Shown: in pieces, positions 25,260-33,103 of the stretch | Numbering within the stretch: position 1 is the stretch's first letter | How the letters are laid out: every line of letters starts with the position of its first letter | Source: Syntrophaceae bacterium | GTDB lineage: Bacteria; Desulfobacterota; Desulfomonilia; Desulfomonilales; Desulfomonilaceae | NCBI GenBank assembly: GCA_031292235.1 | Contig: JARLHM010000132.1 | Span: 1-35,690, forward strand | DNA: 35,690 nucleotides | Direction of reading: 5' to 3' | Notes under the pieces: generated by a model | Seen by the model: the letters and a program-made list of their open reading frames with translations, nothing else | The model's database searches: none | Told to the model about the DNA's origin: nothing | Position numbers and translations under genes: made by a program

Positions 25260-25922
25260 TTGAAAAGACCCAACAAATGGAGGTCCGCTGAGAAAGGGTG
25301 GACAGAGGGTATAGTTCCGGTTGATGTTGGCCGGTCTTTAAGGATAGTCCCATACTGGGAGAGTTGGCGTCCACGGACTGATAGACATGATTTGATAATC
25401 GATCCTGGAGCTTCATTCGGGGCTGGTAATCATCCGACAACAATCATAGCGCTGGAACTCCTGGAAAAGAAAATAAGCGACTTGCTCGGTCATGATGGGG
25501 CAATTTCATTTTTGGACGTGGGGACTGGGACAGGTGTGCTGTCTATAGCGGCCAAAGCTCTGGGATGCGATTTTGTTGTTGCGTGCGATCTGGATCCTTG
25601 CGCCATTCATTTGGCTCAAAGAAATGTGAATCTCAACTCAAGCATGGGTCTTCAACAGAAACCATGGGGAATTGATTTTTACATTGGGTCCGTTGATGTT
25701 ACGCAATCAGATTTTGATATCGTAATCGCCAACCTGGCGGCTCCGGTGTTACTCAGATTGAAGACTGAACTTATCTCTCGGTGCAAACACTATTTGATCC
25801 TTTCGGGAATACCGGATTCTATGTTTGAGTTAGTGAAGGTCAAGTTTTCCGTTCCAAAGGCGCATCTCGAACAGACAATTCGCTTAAATGAATGGAATGG
25901 ATTTATCTTCAAAACACGCTGA
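25260..25922 (+). CDS. prmA: PrmA-like ribosomal protein L11 methyltransferase, short N-terminus
   Basis: SAM-dependent class I methyltransferase. The core shows DPGASFGAGNHPTT (typical PrmA), the SAM loop LDVGTGTGVLSIAA, CDLDPCAIHLAQRNV and the PrmA-like ANLAAPVLL. PrmA trimethylates lysines and the N-terminus of L11. The protein is 220 residues from TTG 25260 (ggagg only 4 nt upstream) or 239 from TTG 25203, against about 290 in E. coli; most of the N-terminal L11-binding domain is absent. It follows rng closely. It could be a related methyltransferase with another target. The start is uncertain. Confidence 0.75.
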   Translation: MKRPNKWRSAEKGWTEGIVPVDVGRSLRIVPYWESWRPRTDRHDLIIDPGASFGAGNHPTTIIALELLEKKISDLLGHDGAISFLDVGTGTGVLSIAAKALGCDFVVACDLDPCAIHLAQRNVNLNSSMGLQQKPWGIDFYIGSVDVTQSDFDIVIANLAAPVLLRLKTELISRCKHYLILSGIPDSMFELVKVKFSVPKAHLEQTIRLNEWNGFIFKTR

Positions 25923-25938
25923 TAGAATGACAAATGAA

Positions 25939-25967
25939 GAGGGAGACCACTTATTGTAATCTCCCTC
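25939..25967 (-). terminator. terminator hairpin between prmA and dsrD
   Basis: GAGGGAGA (25939-25946) pairs exactly with TCTCCCTC (25960-25967), with a 13-nt loop. On the minus strand the stem is followed by the U-rich ttcatttgt, so it most likely ends the dsrABD transcript. It may also stop prmA transcription. Confidence 0.55.
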
Positions 25968-26008
25968 CATTGGCGGCTATTCAAATTTCTTTATCAAGTT
26001 TATAAGGA

Positions 26009-26251
26009 TTAGGCTTCGTCTTCCTCACCGTGCTGTTTGCCCATGCCTTTCAAACCGATCAAAGTCGTGCTTCCGCTGGACCAGTATTCCAGAAGGCCCT
26101 CGGAAACCATCCTATTCACAATGTTTTTTACTTCCCTGGCCTTCATGTCAGGAATCATCGCGTAAAAATCTTTGAGATAAAATTTAGACTTGGCCTTTGA
26201 TTTGCCTTGCAATGTTTCAAGAATTAATTTCTTTGCTTCTTCCTCGGTCAT
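26009..26251 (-). CDS. dsrD: DsrD, activator of dissimilatory sulfite reductase
   Basis: 80 residues, the normal size. The central part (FYLKDFYAMIPDMKAREVKNIV then RMVSEGLLEYWSSGSTTLIGLKG) is the winged-helix fold of DsrD. The family is established as a stimulator of DsrAB sulfite reduction and is tied to the reductive pathway. The C-terminus is charged (GKQHGEEDEA). The gene is 20 nt after dsrB, and ggag is 6 nt before the ATG. Its presence argues that this organism reduces rather than oxidises sulfur compounds. Confidence 0.95.
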   Translation of the reverse strand: MTEEEAKKLILETLQGKSKAKSKFYLKDFYAMIPDMKAREVKNIVNRMVSEGLLEYWSSGSTTLIGLKGMGKQHGEEDEA

Positions 26252-26271
26252 GGAAAGCTCCTTTCCACCGA

Positions 26272-27390
26272 TTAAAACTTAAACTGAGTCGACTGCCGCC
26301 ATGTGGTATAAGCAAAACGGTAATCATCAATCAAGTGATGGGTGAATGGAATATTGGTTTTCTCAAAGAACCTTTCCCAACCGATTCTTTCCGCCCAATC
26401 ACCAAGTCTCTCATACTTGTTGGCGTCTTTGGAGTAAACATCAAGAATGTTCTTGACCGCGTTCACGGTTGAGGGCCATCTTGGGGGCTCGTTGGGAATA
26501 AACGGTATAACTACCTTCGAGAATTTAGGCTTGCTAATACGGTTGGACAGTTTCCCACCAACCAGAATAGCGATTCCACTTCCAACCTCATCTGCCAACG
26601 GCATTGCGGCGCACATGGTGTAACAGTTTCCACAGAACATGCATCGTTCTGCGTTGACTTCCAACGATTTTTTGCCATCCGCTGTTTTTGCGGGCTTAAT
26701 TGCGCCGGTAGGACATGCGGCGATGGCAAGAGGCAACTCGCAGAGCTTATCGATCCACTCACCGTCCACCATGGGTGGTTTTCGGTGGATCCCAAGAATA
26801 GCTATGTCGGAACAATGAACCGCTCCACACATATTGAGGCAGCAGGCTAGAGACACGCGCACGGGAGCGGGGAGTCTCATGTGACCGAATTCATCATAAA
26901 TTCCATCCATGATGGCTTTTACGACACCGGAAGCGTCAATAGCCGGGGTGTGGCAATGTGCCCAACCCTGGGTATGAACTATGTTGGTAACGCCAGCGCC
27001 GGTTCCGCCAATGGGGAACTTGTTTGATCCGCCCGGGAACTTACGGCTTTTAAGGTCGTCGATTAGCGGCTTAACCTTAGATTCGTCAGACGCTAGGAAC
27101 TCAATATTGTTTCTTGTGGTAAACCGGAGGTACCCCTCACAATATTTGTCCGCGATGTCACAGATTTCTCTGAGGTGCTCGACACTCATCAAACGGCAAC
27201 CACCTACGCGCACGGAGAAAACCTTGTCTCCAGATTCAGCCACGTGAACTAGTACGCCTGGTTGGAGTATCTCGTGATAAAGCCATTTGCCCTTGTTATT
27301 CTTAATGACAGGTGGCAAAAACTCCCCATAGTGTCTGGGACCAATATCAGTAATTCTATCTTTCAACGGTTCGCTGGGATCGTATGGCAT
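26272..27390 (-). CDS. dsrB: dissimilatory sulfite reductase beta subunit
   Basis: Forms the alpha2beta2 DsrAB that reduces sulfite to DsrC-bound sulfur in the cytoplasm, with electrons reaching it through DsrC/DsrMKJOP. 372 residues, normal. Sirohaem-[4Fe-4S] ligands are visible in GWAHCHTPA and in [16 protein letters not shown]. The ferredoxin domain has CPTGAIKP and [11 protein letters not shown]. Start ATG follows ggagg by 8 nt. It lies 15 nt after dsrA and before dsrD in one operon. Sequence features are those of the reductive bacterial type, although phylogeny was not computed. Confidence 0.97.
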   Translation of the reverse strand: MPYDPSEPLKDRITDIGPRHYGEFLPPVIKNNKGKWLYHEILQPGVLVHVAESGDKVFSVRVGGCRLMSVEHLREICDIADKYCEGYLRFTTRNNIEFLASDESKVKPLIDDLKSRKFPGGSNKFPIGGTGAGVTNIVHTQGWAHCHTPAIDASGVVKAIMDGIYDEFGHMRLPAPVRVSLACCLNMCGAVHCSDIAILGIHRKPPMVDGEWIDKLCELPLAIAACPTGAIKPAKTADGKKSLEVNAERCMFCGNCYTMCAAMPLADEVGSGIAILVGGKLSNRISKPKFSKVVIPFIPNEPPRWPSTVNAVKNILDVYSKDANKYERLGDWAERIGWERFFEKTNIPFTHHLIDDYRFAYTTWRQSTQFKF

Positions 27391-27405
27391 CTTGTTGACC
27401 TCCCT

Positions 27406-28695
27406 TTACCTCTGATGTTTCGCTCGGAAAGCTTCGATGTCTCGGGTCCATCCGCCCTCAACTTCTTCCTCTTTCCAGAAAATGTACGGATTGGATCTCG
27501 GCTCATCAACCATTCTTGGATCAGGATCAAGTTCGCAGACTCTCAGGAATTCCTGGAAGGATTTCCTTTGAATCAATTCACCAAGACGCTCACGGTTTTT
27601 GCCTTCTTCCATCCACCAATCCCAAACTTTTTCAATAAGCTCTTTTGCTTCAGAAAATGGGGATTCCATCGGCAAGAAGGGGACCGTCAGAGTGGACATC
27701 TGGGCGCCTTCCAAAATTGGGGCTTTTGCGCCGAACAGAATGGAAGCGCCAGTTTCCAAGCCTTTTCTTAAAGCTCGAGGCATAACGTTTAGACAATGCA
27801 TGCAGCGGACGCATTCCCTATTGTTGATTTCGAGCTTTGATCCATCCCAGCGCATACAGCCGGTTGGGCAAAGGTCAACAACCTCTTTTTGAATGTCGAA
27901 TTTTCCCCAGTCTCTACCCGAATAAGCGCCGGCGTTAGGAGCGAATTCTCCACCGACATACGCTTTAACTGCGGCTTGGTCTATACGGATGTCGTCTCTC
28001 CATGTCCCGATAAAAGACATGTCGGAACGGGCGATAGACGCCACGCAACCGTTAGGACAACCGTCAAACTTGAATTTGAACTTGTAAGGAAACGCTGGGC
28101 GATGAAGTTCATCCTGATATTCATGAGTCAGGTTATCGCAGGCTTCCTGAGTGTCATAGCACGCGAATTCGCATCGAGACTGCCCCAAACAGCACTCGGG
28201 AGTTCTAAGGTTAGATCCGGAGCCACCGAGATCCTGATGCAATTCATGAGTCATTTCGAAGAATAGAGGCTCAAGATGATCCGTGGTTGTGCCTAAAAAT
28301 ACGATATCACCGGTGGATCCATGCATGTTGGTGAGACCGCTACCATGGTGTTCCCAAAGATCACATAGGCTTCTCAGATATTTTGCGGTATAAAATTTAC
28401 TTGATGGTTGATTAACTCGGACAGTATGAAAATGAGCCACGCCGGGAAACATCTTTGGTTGGTCACAATATCGTCCTATGATACCACCGCCGTAACCGAA
28501 TACGCCAACGATACCACCATGCTTCCAGTGAGTGACCTTGTCCACGTAAGATAGTTCCATCACTCCTAACAAATCTTCAGGAGCGTCTTTGAGAATGTGT
28601 TTTCCTTTTTCCGCCTGCTGCTTGATATCAGATACAAAGCTAGGCCACGGCCCCTTTTCTAATTCATCAAGCATAGGGGTATTGTGTTTTCCCAT
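27406..28695 (-). CDS. dsrA: dissimilatory sulfite reductase alpha subunit
   Basis: 429 residues, close to the usual ~437. [4Fe-4S]/sirohaem-associated cysteines are in [17 protein letters not shown] and [10 protein letters not shown]. The ferredoxin insert has [10 protein letters not shown] and [13 protein letters not shown]. It pairs with DsrB as the catalytic heterodimer; in DsrA the sirohaem is usually structural while the DsrB-side site is catalytic. The ATG has a strong gaggaggaacc ribosome site. Upstream is a long leader with a terminator-like hairpin and a divergent gene. Nothing abnormal is seen in the residues. Confidence 0.97.
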   Translation of the reverse strand: MGKHNTPMLDELEKGPWPSFVSDIKQQAEKGKHILKDAPEDLLGVMELSYVDKVTHWKHGGIVGVFGYGGGIIGRYCDQPKMFPGVAHFHTVRVNQPSSKFYTAKYLRSLCDLWEHHGSGLTNMHGSTGDIVFLGTTTDHLEPLFFEMTHELHQDLGGSGSNLRTPECCLGQSRCEFACYDTQEACDNLTHEYQDELHRPAFPYKFKFKFDGCPNGCVASIARSDMSFIGTWRDDIRIDQAAVKAYVGGEFAPNAGAYSGRDWGKFDIQKEVVDLCPTGCMRWDGSKLEINNRECVRCMHCLNVMPRALRKGLETGASILFGAKAPILEGAQMSTLTVPFLPMESPFSEAKELIEKVWDWWMEEGKNRERLGELIQRKSFQEFLRVCELDPDPRMVDEPRSNPYIFWKEEEVEGGWTRDIEAFRAKHQR

Positions 28696-28765
28696 TAAAG
28701 GTTCCTCCTCTCTACTTAGGTCTTCTGCGATTCGAGCGATCGTGATCTATTCAAGTGACCAGAAA

Positions 28766-28831
28766 CAAAAAACGCCGGCATACCCGACTGTTCAAGCTTT
28801 TTGAGCTGATTAGAATTTAGTCAAACCGGCG
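28766..28831 (-). terminator. terminator-like hairpin in the dsrA leader (possible attenuator)
   Basis: Read on the minus strand, CGCCGG (28831-28826) pairs with CCGGCG (28778-28773), then TTTTTTG and TTT follow. Between them GACT can pair with AGTC, and TCAGCT with AGC(T)TGA. The only gene this could terminate is dsrA itself, because the next gene upstream is divergent. Confidence 0.5.
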
Positions 28832-28881
28832 AATTTATTGAGCATGAATGAAAAAGGCCACCGAATTGAAGATTCTTAAAA

Positions 28882-28910
28882 ATCTAATTCAAATGAGTAG
28901 TCCAAGTCAA
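28882..28910 (-). promoter_or_regulatory. candidate dsrA promoter
   Basis: Minus strand TTGACT (28910-28905), a 17-nt spacer and TTAGAT (28887-28882). The start would be near 28875, about 180 nt upstream of dsrA and about 45 nt before the terminator-like hairpin. The -10 is moderate. Confidence 0.4.
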
Positions 28911-29019
28911 GAAAAAAATCCCAACAGTTTTAGTAAATAACATCTTCCCTAATTATGCCATACTTGAATTTTGTGACATTTTGTTCAAGAGAATACTTTT
29001 TCTCAATTAGGAGCCTCCA

Positions 29020-30207
29020 ATGCAGATTATGATACCCGAATTTCGTTTCATGTATTCGACCCCAGATGGAAACCCCAGAATTCTTGATTCAACAGGCCTT
29101 CAAAACACCGTTCCTGTAACAAGGGACGAATCGCCTTCATCCAAAGTAAACCATATAACTTATATAAACTATATGGAATCTATAAGAACTTTTCTGCTGG
29201 AGCATTTAAAAGAATTTCATGATCTGGTTTTAGAGAAAAGTCAGGCCACTGTAGAAACAAGATCAATAGATTTGGTTGCTGAGAAACGGGGGGCCGACTA
29301 CTTTCCAGCCTCTGTAAGGGTCCGGACAGGGAAGGATGAGATCTGGTTCGCCGTAAACGTGGCGCTCACCGAGAGAGGCTTGTCCAGAATCAGGCAGGAT
29401 TATGATCTACTAAAATCCTTAGGCTCTAAAGGTGAAAACAAATTCTTGCCTGAAGTTTTCTTCATTAATACACTTCAAGACAGTAGCGCATCAATGGTCG
29501 GATCTCCCATCCGAATGTTTTTAGCTGAATGGTTCAGGGGATATCACGAATTCCATATCGCCAACTCAGTAAAAAACAATCAATCCGTCTTCAGCCTGTG
29601 GGATACTGACAATGGTTATAGCGAGTTCCCCGAGTCTGTTGCGCTTCAATTAATCGAGAAAGTTTCTTATATCTTGAGCTACTTTTTCAATTTGGACACG
29701 TTTCAGGAGATATATCCTTGGCATCACGCCGCGGGTGATTTCATAGCCAAGTTGGCCCCTTTCCCCGATGTGAAGTTGATAACAGTTAGACAATATGAAA
29801 GTCGAGTTTCCTTTCCCGATGATTCACATGAAAATCTTAACGATGCGTTATTGATATTTTTGGCCAATCTGACTATTCGCGCCAGAATTGACAGGATAGA
29901 TGGGACAGGAGAATTTGTGTGGCTTCGAGGAGAATTCGTCAAATCAATATTTATTGGGTTCCTGAAATCTATGATGACGAAAGAGCAGGAGAAGCGAGGA
30001 AGCTATGATTTTTTTAAAAAATTTATTAAAACTCTTGGGACGCGTACAATCGAAGATTGGTCCCAACTTTTTATTCAAATAATTGAATCTTACGATCAAC
30101 GGGCCCCTGACTTTGAAATAATCAAAGAAAACTTGGTCGATCATATTTTTGATGTATACCAGAACTGTCAAGACTTGATGATAGAAAATAAAATCGATAT
30201 TAAGTAA
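29020..30207 (+). CDS. conserved-looking protein of unknown function in the dsr locus
   Basis: 395 residues, soluble, no signal peptide or membrane segment. I do not recognise the family. Notable segments are IDLVAEKRGADYFPASVRV near residues 85-105, WFAVNVALTERGL, and YPWHHAAGDFIAKL around 232-246 with W234-H-H-A-A-G-D240. The WHHAAGD segment is loosely reminiscent of the catalytic loop of kinase-fold aminoglycoside phosphotransferases, but I see no supporting glycine-rich loop, so this stays a suggestion. ATG 29020 follows aggag by 6 nt. It is divergent from dsrA across 324 nt and 19 nt upstream of two dsrN-type genes, so a role linked to sulfite reductase or its sirohaem is likely by context only. 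Confidence 0.8.
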   Translation: MQIMIPEFRFMYSTPDGNPRILDSTGLQNTVPVTRDESPSSKVNHITYINYMESIRTFLLEHLKEFHDLVLEKSQATVETRSIDLVAEKRGADYFPASVRVRTGKDEIWFAVNVALTERGLSRIRQDYDLLKSLGSKGENKFLPEVFFINTLQDSSASMVGSPIRMFLAEWFRGYHEFHIANSVKNNQSVFSLWDTDNGYSEFPESVALQLIEKVSYILSYFFNLDTFQEIYPWHHAAGDFIAKLAPFPDVKLITVRQYESRVSFPDDSHENLNDALLIFLANLTIRARIDRIDGTGEFVWLRGEFVKSIFIGFLKSMMTKEQEKRGSYDFFKKFIKTLGTRTIEDWSQLFIQIIESYDQRAPDFEIIKENLVDHIFDVYQNCQDLMIENKIDIK

Positions 30208-30226
30208 TGGGCGTAAATTCTTAGAA

Positions 30227-31690
30227 ATGAAAATTCCCCGACTTCTCATAACCGCTCTTAAAGGTGGTTCCGGTAAGACGCTGATAACAGTGGGGCTGAC
30301 CGCGGCTCTGCGTAAAAGAGGGTTGTGCCCGAGTGTTTTTAAAAAGGGACCGGATTATATAGATTCCGGGTGGTTGGGTATAGCCGCAAACCGCCCGTGT
30401 TATAATCTTGACCAGTATCTTTTTCCCCGTGACATTATTCTCCGTTCATTTATACATCGATCTGCAAATTCCCGCATTGCAATAGTTGAAGGTAATAGGG
30501 GGCTTTTCGACGGAGTTGACAATCAAGGCTCGTTTAGCAGTGCGGAACTGGCCAAATTGCTGATGAGTCCAACAATACTGATAATCGATTGTATGAAAAT
30601 GACCGGGACAGCCGCAGCTCTTGTGAAAGGTTGCCTGGAATTTGATCCGGAACTTCATATTGCCGGTATAATTCTAAATAGAATTAAAGGCGCCAGACAC
30701 GAGCAGGTCGTGAGACAATCTATTCAGAGAATTAGCGACATTCCTGTTTTGGGAGTTGTGCCCGGCATGAGGTTAAAGAATTTTCCGCAAAGGCATCTCG
30801 GGTTGATACCTATTCAAGAACATCCAGCGTCTATGGATTTTGTAGAGGAAGCGAGGATGATTGCGGAGAATAGTCTGGATTTGGACGAGATTGAAAAAGT
30901 ATCGCAACTTGCTGGGGACCTTCACGTTGTTTGGCGGATCGGAGACAACCCTCAAAGCGGCTGTTTGGGGCAACGTGTGACAATAGGGGTCCTACGTGAT
31001 TCTGCCTTTCAGTTTTACTACCCCGAAAACATTGAAGCATTGCGTGTCCGAGGGGCTGAGATCATTGAAATAAGCGCCCTTGAATCCAATAGCCTACCAG
31101 AGATAGACGCCCTATATATAGGCGGTGGATTTCCGGAGACCAATGCCGATCGACTCGCCGGGGCCTGGTTTTTCAAAGCTTCCGTCAAATCGTTCGTTGA
31201 ATCAGGTGGTCCTGTTTATGCTGAATGTGGTGGTTTTATGTTTTTGGCCCGTGAGTTGGTTGTAGACCATAAAACATTTCCGATGGTCGGTGTTTTTGCC
31301 GCCCAGTCCATCCTGCGCACCAGACCGCAAGGATTGGGATATGTTGAACTCAGGGCCCGAGACGAGAACCCGTTTTTCGAAACTGGGAAAACGCTTCGAG
31401 GTCATGAATTCCATTATTCCACAATGGTATTGGACAATGTTGGTTCCCATCACCGAGCATTTGATGTGTTGAGGGGGTATGGCTTAGATGGCGCTCATGA
31501 CGGTCTTTGCGTAAAGAACGCCCTAGGATTATACTCGCATATTCATGCGTTGGGGGAACCTTCGTGGGCTGATGCGCTGATTCGAAAGGCGCAAGAATTT
31601 CGATTGAATAAAATACTGCAAAACGAAAACCCGAGAAATGCAAAAAATCCCGAGACTCATGGTCGCCGCCCTGAGAGGCGGAGCTGGTAA
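30227..31690 (+). CDS. dsrN: cobyrinate a,c-diamide synthase family, DsrN-type (first copy)
   Basis: Glutamine-dependent amidotransferase that adds amide groups to tetrapyrrole carboxylates. 487 residues. The N-terminal ATPase domain has the P-loop LKGGSGKT (11-18), KKGPDYIDSGW and EGNRGLFDG. The C-terminal class I glutaminase has catalytic Cys334 in YAECGGF, with GHEFHYS late. CbiA acts on cobyrinate and DsrN is the name for relatives beside dsrAB, thought to amidate sirohaem; location favours the latter. Its tail (ENPRNAKNPETHGRR) overlaps the next gene by 53 nt in another frame. Probably co-transcribed with the 29020 gene. Confidence 0.88.
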   Translation: MKIPRLLITALKGGSGKTLITVGLTAALRKRGLCPSVFKKGPDYIDSGWLGIAANRPCYNLDQYLFPRDIILRSFIHRSANSRIAIVEGNRGLFDGVDNQGSFSSAELAKLLMSPTILIIDCMKMTGTAAALVKGCLEFDPELHIAGIILNRIKGARHEQVVRQSIQRISDIPVLGVVPGMRLKNFPQRHLGLIPIQEHPASMDFVEEARMIAENSLDLDEIEKVSQLAGDLHVVWRIGDNPQSGCLGQRVTIGVLRDSAFQFYYPENIEALRVRGAEIIEISALESNSLPEIDALYIGGGFPETNADRLAGAWFFKASVKSFVESGGPVYAECGGFMFLARELVVDHKTFPMVGVFAAQSILRTRPQGLGYVELRARDENPFFETGKTLRGHEFHYSTMVLDNVGSHHRAFDVLRGYGLDGAHDGLCVKNALGLYSHIHALGEPSWADALIRKAQEFRLNKILQNENPRNAKNPETHGRRPERRSW

Positions 31691-33053
31691 AACTCTACTC
31701 ACTATAGGGATAACAGCCGCTCTAAAAAATCGTGGGTTATCCGTAGTTACTTTCAAGAAAGGTCCTGATTACATTGACGCTGGGTGGCTTGGTAAGGCTG
31801 CTGGATGTCAGTGTCGTAATCTCGATTCATACTTATTTGACGCCGACACTCTTAGGGCTTCATTTTGCCGTGGCGCAACAGGGTGTGACATTGCCGTAAT
31901 AGAGGGAAACAGAGGATTGTTTGACGGTGTCAGCGCTTCTGGCGAATATAGTTCGGCTGAGCTGGCAAAACTTCTGAATTGCCCCGTCGCTCTCGTCGTG
32001 GACGCGTCAAAAATGACTCGTACCGCAGCCGCTTTGGTCCTTGGATGTAAATTGTTGGACCCTGAGGTTTCTATCAAAGCCGTAATTCTAAACAGGGTGG
32101 CTGGTTCCAGGCATGAGAAGACGCTTCGTGAGTCAATAGAAGACCATTGTTCTATACCAGTCATTGGGTGTGTCAACAAGCTTTCGCTTGATAACTTCCC
32201 CCAAAGGCACCTTGGTCTTTTGCCGCTTTTCGAGCACTCCGGGGCAAACGAATTGGTAGTTCAGGCCGCACAGGTAGTTGAGCGCTCACTCGACCTGGAT
32301 CGGCTAATCACAATAGCCAGTACTGCGGACCCATTTAATTGCGCCTATTCAGCCGAGCTTACGTTTGAAGTTGACCCGACTCACGTGGACCTAAAAATTG
32401 GTGTATTGAGAGATTCGGCTTTTCAGTTTTATTATCCGGAAAACTTGTCCGCTCTAACTGCGACCGGAGCAAAACTGGTCGAAATTACGGCGCTTGAAGC
32501 CAAACCTATTCCAAAGTTGGACACTCTTTATATTGGTGGTGGTTTTCCTGAGACGCACGCGGAATGTTTGGCAAAAAACACGGTTTTCAAGAAATCTTTA
32601 TTTGAAGCGGTTGAATCCGGTCTCCCCGTTTATGCTGAATGTGGCGGATTGATGTATCTAGCCAGAGAATTGACAATAGATAATACCACCTATCCAATGG
32701 TTGGGGTTTTTGATGTTGGAACAGTCCTGGAAAGGACACCCCAAGGCCACGGTTATATGACAGTGGAAGTGGCGGTCCCCAATCCATTCTTCCCCGTTGG
32801 GTCCGTTTTCAGAGGACACGAGTTTCACTACTCGTATATACAATCCGAGAAGGTCAGTTCAAGTTCATATGCGTTCAAGGTGATTCGCGGGCATGGAATC
32901 AATGGCGCTTATGATGGTATTTTCCGAAACAATGCGTTAGGGACATATCTGCATCTGCACGCATTGGGCGCGCAGGAATGGGCCGGCCATATATTAAAAC
33001 GGGCGGTTCAATATCATAGTACTCAAATGTCGGATCCGACCAGCAAGCAATAG
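31638..33053 (+). CDS. dsrN: cobyrinate a,c-diamide synthase family, DsrN-type (second copy)
   Basis: 471 residues, clearly paralogous to the preceding protein over its whole length. The P-loop is LRGGAGKT, followed by KKGPDYIDAGW and EGNRGLFDGVS. Catalytic Cys335 in YAECGGL is equivalent to Cys334 of the first copy, and GHEFHYS is shared. Both active sites therefore look functional. By eye the two agree in well over half of positions in conserved blocks, but they differ throughout, so the duplication is not recent. ATG 31638 lies inside the end of the first gene with little of a ribosome site, which implies translational coupling. They may form a heterodimer or amidate different side chains. 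It ends 50 nt before the helicase gene. Confidence 0.88.
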   Translation: MQKIPRLMVAALRGGAGKTLLTIGITAALKNRGLSVVTFKKGPDYIDAGWLGKAAGCQCRNLDSYLFDADTLRASFCRGATGCDIAVIEGNRGLFDGVSASGEYSSAELAKLLNCPVALVVDASKMTRTAAALVLGCKLLDPEVSIKAVILNRVAGSRHEKTLRESIEDHCSIPVIGCVNKLSLDNFPQRHLGLLPLFEHSGANELVVQAAQVVERSLDLDRLITIASTADPFNCAYSAELTFEVDPTHVDLKIGVLRDSAFQFYYPENLSALTATGAKLVEITALEAKPIPKLDTLYIGGGFPETHAECLAKNTVFKKSLFEAVESGLPVYAECGGLMYLARELTIDNTTYPMVGVFDVGTVLERTPQGHGYMTVEVAVPNPFFPVGSVFRGHEFHYSYIQSEKVSSSSYAFKVIRGHGINGAYDGIFRNNALGTYLHLHALGAQEWAGHILKRAVQYHSTQMSDPTSKQ

Positions 33054-33103
33054 ACCCCGGGACCTAAAAACAATCATCAAACCTGACCGATCGGAACCAT
33101 AAC

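Larger units (their letters stand above)
28696..29019. other. shared control region between dsrA and the divergent 29020 gene
   Basis: 324 nt without a gene. It holds a candidate minus-strand promoter (28882-28910), a stem-loop over that promoter's -10 (GAATT/AATTC and AGATT/AATCT within 28863-28890), and a terminator-like hairpin (28766-28831) in the presumed dsrA leader. The plus-strand promoter for the 29020 gene is not clear. I see no tRNA or small ORF of note. Confidence 0.6.

Noticed and set aside
27262-27771. 169-residue open frame opposite dsrA/dsrB
   Set aside because: Shadow of two strongly conserved genes, spanning their junction.
30227-33053. Calling the two CbiA-family genes a cobalamin operon
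   Set aside because: No other cobalamin genes lie nearby, while dsrABD is adjacent; the DsrN role fits better.
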